Shown: in pieces, positions 1 to 12,300 of the stretch
Layout of the letters: each line of letters starts with the position of its first letter
How positions within the stretch are numbered: the first letter of the stretch is position 1
From: Liolophura sinensis
Lineage: Eukaryota > Mollusca > Polyplacophora > Chitonida > Chitonidae
DNA length: 64,000 nt
NCBI RefSeq assembly: GCF_032854445.1
Contig: NC_088305.1
Span: 11,163,606 to 11,227,605, forward strand
Direction of reading: 5' to 3'
Notes under the pieces: model-generated
Databases searched by the model: none
Told to the model about the DNA's origin: nothing
The model's input: only the letters and a program-made list of their open reading frames with translations
Made by a program: the position numbers and the translations under genes

Positions 1-3000
1 ATAGCATGCTCAAAATTTTTCACCTACACAGAGTAATGATGATGGTCAGTTGGGTAAACTGCGAACATTACCCAAGTATATAAGTATGTTTGGGTTTTAA
101 CATTTGTAATAACAATTTTCCTATCTTATGAGGTCATCATTGGGTTATGTGCATATACTGTGTCTTATTGTGGAAAGTGCTGCTGCCACTGAGGCATCAT
201 GTCAAAGACACCAGGCATGACACCCTACACAACCACATTATACTGTGGTTAGGTTGGGGACAGCAGGCCAAACAGTCCTGTTTTCTTACAATTAACTCTA
301 TGTGATAAGTGCAAAGCGAGGCAGCAATAAGGGGAGATTTTAAACTCTGGTTGCTGTTACGTGGTACAGTGACATCAATTTATTGAGGGATCAGCTTTTC
401 AGAATGAACATCTGAAAAGGTAATCCATATTTTAAAATTCTGACATGCATCGTAATGCTGAGTCCATCCACACCTCTCAGAAACATGGCACAGATTTCAA
501 ACTCACATCTCCTCCCCACTTATGGCCATCTAACTCACCTTCCTACTCATTTATATGTAATTTTATGGTGGAATCTCTAATACTGTCCTCTTAATTTACC
601 ATCCTCACCTATGAAACTAATTAAATCGCTGTGTGGTGGTCACACTGACTGCTAGAACTTCTGGTGTACGAAGTGCCTCGCCATCGACAGCCATTTTGAA
701 GTGTAACGTAACCTACGTCTGGATTTGATATACAAATGAGTTATGGTAATGAAAATTAAATGAAAATTACTCAAGAAAACTGTACATTTCGATTGTTGTC
801 TGCAAGAACAACTTCAACCTTCTTAATTCAATCCAAAAATGCATAAAAAAGAGCTTGTATTTTTAGTGCAAGTACATTTGGGTGCCATGAGCGTGGACCT
901 CATTGAGATCGGCTCCATCAAGTTGGAGTGCGCAGATGTGTGGCAATTTGCTTGAGAAGTGGCAATGGACTCTTGAGAAGGTAGGATGTTAAAAATTAAA
1001 AACCAATAGTCTGCAGATGTAGAATAGTGCATTTAGCAATTAACTAACCATTCATTTCACTTTAAATTCACATTCTGTAACCAAAACTTTGGGTCAAACT
1101 TTGCTACACCTCCTCTTTTTCGGTGCACTGGCCACCTGTCAACTCATAGTTGGAAAGTCGAGGATACAAAAGTGAGGCTCTCGTAGCCTCATGGAAACGT
1201 GCTGCTGTATTTGGCTGTATTTGAAAAAACAAAAATGTTTTGCTTCTCACAGAACGTGAGTACCTCTATGTTGGATCTAACTATGAAAAAAAAAATAGCT
1301 TTTTATTTTTAAACAAGTAACTTTCTGAGAAAATGGGTTATGGTATAGCAAATTATTTTTCTAACCGTGATCGGGACTGTATGTTATAACCCAGGAGTGC
1401 TTTCAGATTAAATCGTAAAACAAGATCAGATAAGATTGACATTGTTGTTGCAGCACGTTACCCAAGATAATTCAATTCTGAATGGTACTAGCGATGTTTT
1501 TTGAGAGAAATAAACTACAGCATGGGCTTGAGAGTGATTACCTGGCTGAAAGGTATTACATAATTAGCGACAACGAAGAAAAAGATCAGATACAGGTAGA
1601 GCCTTTGGCAGCTGACCTCAGATGCACGTGGGGCTAGACCAGGTGCATTGGATAAGTTAGAGGTGTAGCGGAAAGACCTCAGTCTAATGGTCACTAATAT
1701 ATACTGTAGGACCGCTGGCCACTCTTAGGCCGAGAGCTACGTGGACCCGATTAAGGTGTAATGCTTACAAAGAGTTCCTCCTCGTTCAACTCCGATAGAT
1801 TCATCCTCAGTATACATAAAGCACCGCAATTCTAAATGCTGAAATATTTACTCACATTTTGCCATAATCGCTATTTGCCTTCATATCACCATTTTCCTGT
1901 AAATTTTAGCCAAAGTCAAAAACAGACTCATATTTAGCAGGTTGCCGCGCACTACCACGTGTTTAAAATCTGGGTAAGCGAGGCGTGCATGCACAGCAGC
2001 GATTGACCTTTCCGTGAAATTGATTCCAAAGATAACCCCTCTTTTTCACTGCAAACTTAATTTGACAGTTCGCACAAACTGTGGGGTCCATCATTCTGCT
2101 CCATAGCCCTCAGTCAATTCCAAATTCGTGTCTCTGCAGTCAAATGGATTTCTATCAAAACTGACAGCCAGCTGATCAAAACATAGTGACGTCGTGAGAA
2201 GTCAACCACGTGTGCACAGGGAGGAGCAACCCGATTTACTAGGTCACGATGTCGACACGGTATGTGAGCATGAGTCACAACTATGAATTATCTTGGACTT
2301 ACTGCTCATTAAGGCTGTGGAAAAAACTGGCACAGGAACAGACAATGTCTTGGTGAACATAATTTATTGGAGTATTGGTTCATTTTGCAAGGATTTTTAT
2401 GACGCAGAGTTTCTCTGCAATAGGCTGTTTATAAATACCAATATTTTAAGCTTTAGACTCCTCGGCTGTGATCTATGCCTAACCCCACAATGAAAGATCA
2501 CAGCCGTGATCCTTGGCTAAAGAAGGTGCTCACTGACTAACAAAAGCATCAACCTAGTCATTGCAACTGTTCATGCAATTAGAATTTAGCAAATAAGCTA
2601 GCACAAATTAAACATTAAGGGTCTGATCAAGGACTAAGGCTTTCAAAACACAATTTGAAGTCAACAGCCAAACATTGCATGTCCGGTTAACTTATTTACA
2701 ACAACAACATCGGCATTAATTTCGTTGTTGAAGAAATTCAGGCAACACTTTCCTTAATCCACATGAAGCCATTTAGCACGTGGTGGGACGCAAAGTTTTC
2801 AGAGTTCTGTTTAATCAGTTTTTGTCTGAAACGCCTGATTAGAAAACTCTGAGGGACAAATAAATGATAAAACATTGCAGCTCACTTCCAACCCACCGAC
2901 GTTAAAGTCTCGCCAACTGTCAAAGTTGATACCGGAAGCAGAGTAGGAATACCTTGCAAGTTTTTAAATATAAGAATAAATATTAATTTCTTTCATGATT

Positions 3001-3257
3001 TACCTTTGTTTGAACAAGTTACATTATAATTTTACCGTACTTGATACTTAAAGGCTAAACTTCACATACTTCACACAACATGGAAATATTACGCGGAACT
3101 GTGTTCCTATGAACATGCGCAGTTTGTGAAATGCGGTTGTGTTTACAGATTGCTTTGAACTCGTGGCAGACGAAGAGAGGCGGCTTATGGAGTGATCTAA
3201 AATATCGTTGTTTTGGGCTAGTTTGTCAGCTTTTCGTCCCTATCCATATACTGCAAG
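1..3257. other. Upstream flank of gene A
   Basis: No gene recognised; the short ORFs have no recognisable homology or splice context. It holds a probable minus-strand SINE 3' fragment (about 205-345, with CAGGCCAAACAGTCCTGTTT) and a 12-bp inverted repeat (2463-2474 with 2495-2506). The last 200 bp are the presumed promoter and 5' UTR of gene A. Confidence 0.5.
2463..2506. repeat. Perfect 12-bp inverted repeat with 20-nt loop
   Basis: CGGCTGTGATCT at 2463-2474 is the exact reverse complement of AGATCACAGCCG at 2495-2506. The right arm overlaps a second palindrome, GATCAC-AGCC-GTGATC (2497-2512 region). It could form a hairpin in DNA or RNA; no function is known. Confidence 0.6.
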
Positions 3258-3329
3258 ATGTTGGACTTTGTCATCTTTGCTGTCACTTTCGTGGTGACCC
3301 TTATTATTGCTGTTATTTACCTGTATCCA
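3258..3329 (+). CDS. CYP20A1: Gene A exon 1: N-terminal membrane anchor
   Basis: The exon codes 24 residues starting MLDFVIFAVTFVV and ending IYLYP, then donor GTAAGT at 3330. It is one hydrophobic helix and matches the start of vertebrate CYP20A1 nearly residue for residue as I remember it, which fixes the start codon. The context AAGATG has A at -3. An NRF1-like CATGCGCA lies about 140 bp upstream (3114-3121). This exon is outside the duplicated unit and has no counterpart before copy 2. Confidence 0.88.
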
Positions 3330-6300
3330 GTAAGTCGATAACATGAAGTTGAATGGCATTCATTTACATCATCAATTGATGTACATGTACTAGAGACCAA
3401 CATCTAATCTTTAATCTGATATCATTCTTATATACACAAGTTATCAACTATGAATCAATTATTACCAGGTGATAAACTGCACAACATGTAAACGCCATTT
3501 CGAGAAACCCAGCAAGAGATGCATTGTGTCACACCCGAAGATGGGTACATGTATTTTGTGTGTAATGTCTTCAAGTCAACAGTTGTCACTGGAGTGGTAT
3601 TTGAGTATTTACCACTAAGAAAAGTGCCACTGACAAGCTCACATTTTGCATTTATTTATACGCCACAACTCTTTTGCCCGTGTACACACATCTATGCAGA
3701 ACTGACAAACTGAGAAAAGCACTTTCTAGTCTGCTACCTTGTCATCCGACACCTATACTACTCTGCATAGGAGGCAGGGTACAAGACTGAAAGAGTACTT
3801 TTTGTGACGGATGTGCAGAAGAGTTTAGGATAAAAAATGTGGGCTTGTTGGTAGGATTTGTCTACTAGTGACAGTTGTGGACAAAGGTGTCACTTCTTAT
3901 TTGAAGAGATAGAGCACAAAATATCTTTCTTTCAGAGACTATGACATGTTTCATAGTGTCTTTTGCAGTGTAACAATTGTGGCAGTGCCACTCAAATCAG
4001 AGATAAGTGTGAAATTATTATTTGATTATTGATGGGTGCGCTTGCATATCTTGAAATATGTGATAAATGTTATAAATATGTGATTTCTCATAATGGTGGC
4101 CATGGTATGACGGAAATGTTGCCCTAAAGTTTGTAAAGAATTAATCATTCACTCATATTAATTCTAGAGACTAGTTAAACATGAGTATCGTTGTGTTGAC
4201 TCTTGTATGGTATGTTACTTCAACCAAGAGTGTTATGAAAATGACTGATCATTTGGAAAGTTTTATCCCCAGTAGCATAGATCAGAAGTCAACATAACAT
4301 ACATGTAAAACGATTGCAGCTATAAGTCTCCTGACCCAATTAGTTTCCTGTCCTATGTATAATTAACCCGACTCAGCACATCAGCAGTCTCACAAGCTCA
4401 GGCAGGTTTAGACGAAATATTAAATGTTGAGATTGTTGCAAGCTAACACTGCTAAAAGAGCACATTTTACAGTAGCAGCTAGCAGCGCCATTGAGCCGCC
4501 AGACCCTACTATGCATGTTGTATATTCACCAAATGCTGTAAAACGACATCGTTTAAGCGAGTCTCACACGAATCAAGTTTCAGCTAATAAGTACTACCTG
4601 CGGTCACAGATGTTTTGGCCCTACCCAAAACAGATTGGAGACAACTGGCAGCTACTGACTTAAACCAACTGTGAGCATTCTTACACCAAATGAATATATA
4701 CATCACAATATGCTCACAAATGACTTGCTCTGGCTCACTAGCCGAAACTTGCTTCGTGTGAGACCCTCTTCGTTTGCATTATGTTTTGCGAGAACCCCCA
4801 ACCTGTCACGTCCAAACCTGCGTAAACTTGTGAGGCTAATTGAGCTTATTAATGTTCAAATGGGGACAACAGTAAAGCAACGTGATTTACAATGATAGTA
4901 CAATGAAAAAATTGAGTTATGTTTTAAGGAGGTGCCACCAAAAATTCCAGATGGTTATGTAAAAACCAGGTGGGGGCTGTATCCTATACATTTTATATTC
5001 TGTAGGTACACAAATTATTATCATTCATTTGCGCTTTATCTTCCAGACATCAAGAAAAACTACCACAGTACCTGGATTAGAGGCCTCTAATCAAGAGTGA
5101 GTGTGTGAGACTGAATGTCCTGATGACATACTGTCACGGTGCAACAAGCTTTGCCCTGTGCCACCAAATTGAAATCAAGTACAGGGCGAAACAGTACCGT
5201 TTTGAAATCAATTGATATTTCAATCCCCACAGAGTGATGAAATTGACAAACCATGAGATGATTCAGTATGATTTAATGCTGTGAAATATATTAAATTCCA
5301 TTTATAGACATTATGAAATAACATAATAGTGGATAAATTCAGGAAACAATGGTTTACATGGATAAAAACATGAATATTTCATGATATGCTGGCTGCCATA
5401 GGTGAAATATTTTTGAGTACGACGTATCACTCCAATTGAATAAATAAATTGAAAATAAAAATAAAAAGGAGTGAATGTCCAAACATTTTGACCCCTGTAG
5501 CACAATATGGTGAAGACTGTGTACTTACATGACCTCAGTTTGTTTAATCTAAATTCTGAAGTGAAGGAATATATAAAGAAACTTTTTGGAATGATGTAAG
5601 TAGGTTTTTTTTTTTTTGCAAATGTATCAGAAATGTGAATGTTAGGATTAAACTGCTATCAATAGTAAGGAAAGAAGCCTTTTTGCAGAATTATGAAGGA
5701 TGAAAAAATTAGATTTTGGTTTTATTTGCTTGCTTGGGTGAAACACTGTTTGAATTGACATGACACCCCAGTTAGTCCTGTTATACTGACACCAGGCCAA
5801 CTAGTCCTGTTTCCTTTCTCTAACCACTCAGTGCTGAGCGCCAAGCAAGGCAGCAACAAGTACCTTATGTAGTCTTTTTCATATGACCTGACCCAGGTTT
5901 CATCCTGGGTGTCCTGACTATGAGGCAGACGCTCTAACCATTTGGCTCTGTTATGCCATGAGGCCTCTGCAGCTGAGGGGATTAGCACGGCGTAGTGACC
6001 CAGGAGCCTCCCACAAATGCAATTGCTGTGAGTTCACGTCCAGCTCATGCTGGCTTCGTCTCCGGCCGTAACTGGGAAGGTCTGGCAGTAACTTGCAGAT
6101 GGTCGTGGGTTTCCCTCGGACTCTCCCCTTTTTCCTCTCGCCATAATACTGGCTGCCATAGTATAAGTGAAATATTCTTGAGTACAGCATTAAACACCAA
6201 TCAAATGAATAAATTTATTCTGACATGTTTTAGAACGGGAAATGTTCCGGATATCGAGCGAGCCGGCAGTTTACAGGAGTTCCTTGTTGACCTCCATGGT

Positions 6301-9300
6301 CAGTATGGCTCCATCGCTTCCTTCTGGATAGGACAGAAGCTGGTGGTCAGTGTAGCCAGCCCCAAACTCTTCAAGGAACAGCAGGCCGTCTTCGACAGAC
6401 CAGGTGAGACATAAATGTAAAACCCCATAACATAGAGAGTAAAACCAGAGCAGTAACGACAATGCCACAGGCGAAATACAACCAGGGACCCCTTTCACGA
6501 AAAATGGAAAGTCAGATTTCTTGGAACCTTTTTCGTAAAGGGGAAGAAACTCTGTAAAAATTTTGTGAAAGTGGGCCCTGTTGTCAATATCCAACAGAGT
6601 TTTATTCTAAACTGTTTGTCTAAATGCTTAAATAGTAGCAAATTGGACGGATCCTGACATGGTGGATTAAGAAGAGTTCGCTAAATGAAGTATGCAGCGA
6701 TGTTAACTGCAATGTATTAGATGTCATGTTTTGATGTGTTTAGAATCATTCAAGCTTCCGTATTGTCATCACGTTTAATATACAAACACATCAAAACAAA
6801 AGATCTACTGCAGCGCATTTCCTGGTTTTTTAAGTTTTCACTGACTGACATTCCTCTACAAAATGACATTGCCACTTTACAGCATGGTAGGGCTACTTGC
6901 CTATCTTTTAACATGTCACTATTTGGGGATAGTCATAATTAGCAGCAAACTGTCATCATTTTTAGCTCACCTTACAAAATAAGGAGAGGTATAGTGAGAG
7001 GGGGATCAGAGGCTGTCAGCGGTGGCGGTGTCCAGTTTGGTTAAAGTTGTTGGCCAATCATAGGGTTGCAGTTGCCACCCATAGTACACAATCATCGGTA
7101 GCGATTTGCACTTGAAAAACCAGGGAAATCTGTCACCTCATAGCTAAAAATTTTGCTTAGCTATTCGCAGGGTTGCAGTTGCCTTCCATAGTACATGGAT
7201 TTCCAAAAGTACTTAGCGATTTGCATATCAAAGACCTCGGTGCTTAAATTGTGCACTAACTCCCCAAAGCGTCTCACCATCTCGATGATTTACAACTCCA
7301 TAACATATGCAATCACAGCTCTGCAATCCTTACACATGTGATAAACAGTCATAGCTGTGACAGTGTAATAATTTTGGCTTTTCTTGCTGATTTAATGTTC
7401 AGATTTTATCACTATATAATTAGAGAATAATGGGTATGACAGTGTCAATCATTCTATGTTTGTTAGTTTGGAGGTCAATATTTGAATGTGTCACATGACT
7501 TGAACAGTATGCTTTTTACATACTACTCAATCAGGCGATCCACCAGTATTCTCTGAATGCCTTGTTTAAATAGTTGTCACCCAAACCCGCCGAAGAAGAT
7601 TTCAGAAGGTTAATCTACTCCTTCTAATTAGTCTTTTTTAACTGGCCCGGATAGCACAGTTGGTAGAGCGTCCGCTTCAGGACCGGTAGATCCAGGATCA
7701 ATCCTTGATCGAGTCACACCTAAGACTTTAAAAGAGGGAGTTGTAACTTCCTCGCTTGGCGTTGAGCACGAAGGGGATAGTGCAATGACTGGTTGACCCG
7801 TATCAGTATAATGGCTCGGGCGGGGCAACTTACTTGCCTACAGTAAGTCGTCTCAGTGAAGCAGCACTAAATAAAGAGCGGTGGAAATCCGTCCTGCAGC
7901 AAGAAGGCACATTACACGTACATGTGCCCTAAGGATTCCTTCATCGTCATATGACTGAAAAATTGTTGAGTACGACGTTAAACCCCACTCACTCACTCTA
8001 ATTAGTTTTCTGTATTTTGAAAAGTTACATATATGTATATTCACATCGAATAGCAGTAGGTTTTATTTACATAATCAACATTTTAAATATAAAAAATATT
8101 GTTAGCCTAAAATCTATTTTGTCTTTGGCAATTTCCGTAAAATCAGTGTACAAACTTACGAGAGGTTACTGCTTTTCATGTAATGGAGCTAATAAGACTG
8201 TTAGTTATTGTTTTTCAGTGGAGCTAATGAGATTGTTTCGGCCCCTGTTTGGATCAAGTAGTATCCCCTTCACAAACAAGGCAGATGGCCGAACACGACG
8301 GACCAAGTACGACAAAGTCTTTACAAGAAGCGCCTTCAAGAACAGCTATGCCATTTTCCACAAGGTATTGGGCATTTTTTTTATGTCTACTGGCAATGTT
8401 TTAACGTAAAAAGTTTATCTTTCAGTTTTTTTTTGTTTTTTTTTTTGTGGTCTGCGAGATGCGACCTCAATCCTGTCCTGTTTACAGTCCCATGTGTAGC
8501 GCATGTCAGACACGGAAATGTTCTTGTCAGTAACTTGTCAAAGGTCGATGGTTTAAACCTGGTCTTCTAGGTTGCTTCACATGTAAAACTGACTACCCAT
8601 GTGTGTATGAAGTAAATTCTTAAACAATCAAGTGAATAAGGAAGTATGTGTTGAGGAGATAAGACATTGATTCTAGGATGTTTGTAAAGATATTCATACG
8701 CAGTATTAAAATCTTTTGCTCTTTGTGTGTGTGTTTTCTTTCCTTTTTTTTTTTTTTAAACATTTTATTAGTATTTGTTACGGGTACTTTTTAAAATTTG
8801 AATTTTTCTTTTTTCCTGGGAAGTATGTGAAAAAATTTTTCCTTTAAAACAAAGACAAAATTTGTGCTAGACCTGCTGGTAGTTTTATTTATTGAAAAAA
8901 AAAATCATTAATTTATGACTGTTTAATGTCCAGTCAGTTTTTATATGCTTATGTATGTTCCACGATTTTGGACTCGGGTAATTTTTCTTTTCGTTTTGAG
9001 GGTTAAAACATGATCAGGTCTGAATATATGTTGGGATGTTTGTCATTATCACCCATAACTGCCAAATTGGAAGGGTGTATTTGCTTTAGTAAACGCTTCA
9101 AGGAGCATCTATGTATTATGTTTGCATTATGTTTAGGTTTCCGCAGACTTGTCCACCAAATGGTCGACAATGCCAGATGAGCAGCACATCCCGCTGACTC
9201 AGCACATGTTGGCACTCTCCTTCAAGATCCTCATGTGGACGCTGGTCGGAGACTACTTCAAAGACGACAAGAAACTTCTGGAATTCAGGAAGAATTTTGA

Positions 9301-12300
9301 TGTGGTATGTAACATATCAAACAGTTTGAAACTTCTGATTTTGCTTTCAATTCTGCATTATTCCCAGCTTTACTCTCATCCATGTTGATTTTGTTTGACT
9401 TTTGAGTTATCCCCCCTTATTCTGCTTCATTTTGATCTGGTTTGACTTCTGAGTTATCCCCCCTTATACCCTCTCTGTAGATCAACGCACTTAACAGACA
9501 CGTCTCTTCCTGTTGCTTTTGTGTATATTAACATTGTGGTGTACATGTTTATTTTCCAGTAAAGGTGAAATATGAATGTACATTTCAAAGTAAACTAAAA
9601 TATGATTGGTTACCAGAAATTGTGAGAGATATTTAAATTGGACTGAACAGAGTTCCCACTTATTCTCCATTTGTAAAACAGAGCACTTTTCCCTCAATCA
9701 TCGTGTGTAGACCCAATTGCTTTAACTTGTGAACTTGTTCTCTGTTAATTTCTGTTTCAGTGCTGGTCCATCACAGAGGAGTCTTTGCTTGCTGAGAGCT
9801 TCCCAGAAGAGGGCAGTCAACAGTTCAAGAGGTTCAGTCAAGGTAAAATTAGCAAATAACCCCGTCATATTTTCTGATTTTCTGTCATTTGTTGGTAATT
9901 TTGCTTTGAATTCCGAGTTGCTATTACGCTCACAATTAGAGTGACAATACTTCACCCTGCATCAGTTCATTCTAGCGACGGATAAACATAGGCACATTTT
10001 CCGTTAAAACAGCTCGGTTACCCAGTTGTCAGAGAAGCAATGAAAGGGTCAAAATGCCATGGACACAAGGAAAAACGATAGATGAAATAGATAGATGAAT
10101 TATATTATGGTGTATGTCTTGTGATCCAATGCAACAACATTCTTGACTCCACATGTGAGTTGGATAATCAAACTGTGAAGGAGATTAAAATGAAATTTGA
10201 ACAGTAGTAAACTGAAAGCTTTTCAGATAGCAGATCTGGCCAATACGGCGTGAGAGAAGATAGGCTTGAGTGTTTACCCACAGGCAGGGGAAAGTCACTC
10301 TGCTCCATTGCTCTCACTGACATGGAAATGACTTATTTTATGGTGGTTTCCCCCGATTTCCTCCCACCATAATGCTGGCCACTGTCGTATAAGTGAAATG
10401 TTCTTGAGTACGGCTTAAACCACCAATCAAATAAATAAAAAATATTTTATGAAGATTAACACAACTCGCCAAACTTTGACCTGTAGACGGAAACAAGGTG
10501 AGAGCGAGTTTTCAGTCGTCATACACAGCCAGGTCTGCTTTCAGAATTCTTCCACTGACAAACACCGAAGTGATAAAATATTTTGCATCATGTGAAACGA
10601 AATCATTTTATTATAAATGTAAATAAATCAGACTGTAATTATTGAAACTTTTCAGCAAAATCTGCCCTCCATGACACTCTCAAGGATGTCCTTCAGAAAC
10701 AGAGGTCACGTCCCCGTGGCAACGACCTGATGTTTGTTGACATGGTGACGCTGGCGGGGATCTCAGAGGACACACAAGTAGAAGATCTGCTGACATTTAT
10801 AGTTTGGGGAGTTCACAAGACGGCCTTCAGTATGTATAATATCTGGTGGTACGAATATACCTATGTTTTCAGTGAAAGTGGAGGATGTTAGTTTCAGTTT
10901 GTCATTCTCTCTTGGCCAGTCTTTAACACTAGTATCTGTGCAACAACTAGAAACTTAAAATCTCAAGAGAAGTAAATGTCCTGGGCTCATTTGCACAGAG
11001 GGATTGTAACTACAGTCATTTGTAAACCTTACAATTGAGTTTACAATAAGTTGTTAATGCTGTCCATAAGTGTAAAACCCAAATAATGATAAAACTGTTC
11101 ATACTGAAACACCTAAGTGTAAAACCCTAATAATGATAATGCTGTTTATACTGAAGCCCTAAGTGTAAAACCCAAATAATGATAATGCTGTTTATACTGA
11201 AACCCATAAGTGTAAAACCCAAATAATGATAAAACTTTTCATACTGAAACACCTAAGTGTAAAACCCAAATAATGATAATGCTGTTTATACTGAAGCCCT
11301 AAGTGTAAGACCCAAATAATGATAAAACTGTTTATACTGAAACCCATAAGTGTAAAACCCAAATAATGATAAAACTGTTTATACTGAAACACCTAAGTGT
11401 AAAACCCTAATAATGGTAATGCTGTTTATACTGAAGCCCTAAGTGTAAAACCCAAATAATGATAACACTTTTTATCATGAAAACCACCAAGTGTAAGACC
11501 AAAATAATGATAAAAATTTTCTGACATCAATCAAATTTGCTCTCTGGCACAAAATTCTGTTTTGCTCTCTAGTGCTCAGTTGGGCGCTCTACTTCCTGGC
11601 CACGCACCCAGACGTTCAGCAGAAGCTTGTGAAGGAAATATCAACAGCTTTGGGAGAGTCAGAAGTGAATGAAAACAATGTAGACAAGCTCAGGTGAGAA
11701 ACGCTAGAGCGTGTAAGTTGAGTGGACACATCGGGGCAGGCATTGGCACAAAGGTTAAATTTGCTTCCTTTTTAATCGGGTTTCGAAGTAGTAGGCCATC
11801 AAGCAAATCAGTCACCATTTAGGCCACACCAATTGTATTTGTTGTTTTACAGGTAGAATAAATTTTTTTTCAGCATTTGAAGAGAGTATAGAAATAACAT
11901 TTGAAAATCATTTGTGGATTGTAGACTCAACAATTTTTGGGCCAATCAGCTGAAGGGAGAGTGAGACTTTAGCCAAGTGATCAGTTGCTCCTTTAATCTG
12001 GTGATGAATTTCTTTTTAATATTTTGTTTGATGTTTTAGATACCTGCGGCAGGTGTTGGATGAGACGCTCAGGTGCTCTGCACTTTCCCCTTGGTCAGCC
12101 AGGGTGCAGGATTTTGATACAGAGCTGGAAGGGCATAAGATTCCTAAAAATGTAAGTACACCTCAGTGTCATTATTATGCTATAATCGGAAAATGCCTGG
12201 TTTTATCTCCAGCTTAGGGCTGGATGGGTGATCTCCCATGTTCTAGGGAAAGCAGTTAGGGCGTGGTATGAGTTTGCGGGGCTGGGGAAAGAAAGGTCGT

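Noticed and set aside
4424-4960. Coding stretch with peptides such as SQMFWPYPKQ and IPDGYVKTRWG
   Set aside because: Stops interrupt it, indels between copies change the frame, and no family is recognised. The downstream part overlaps intron sequence leading into the real exon 2.
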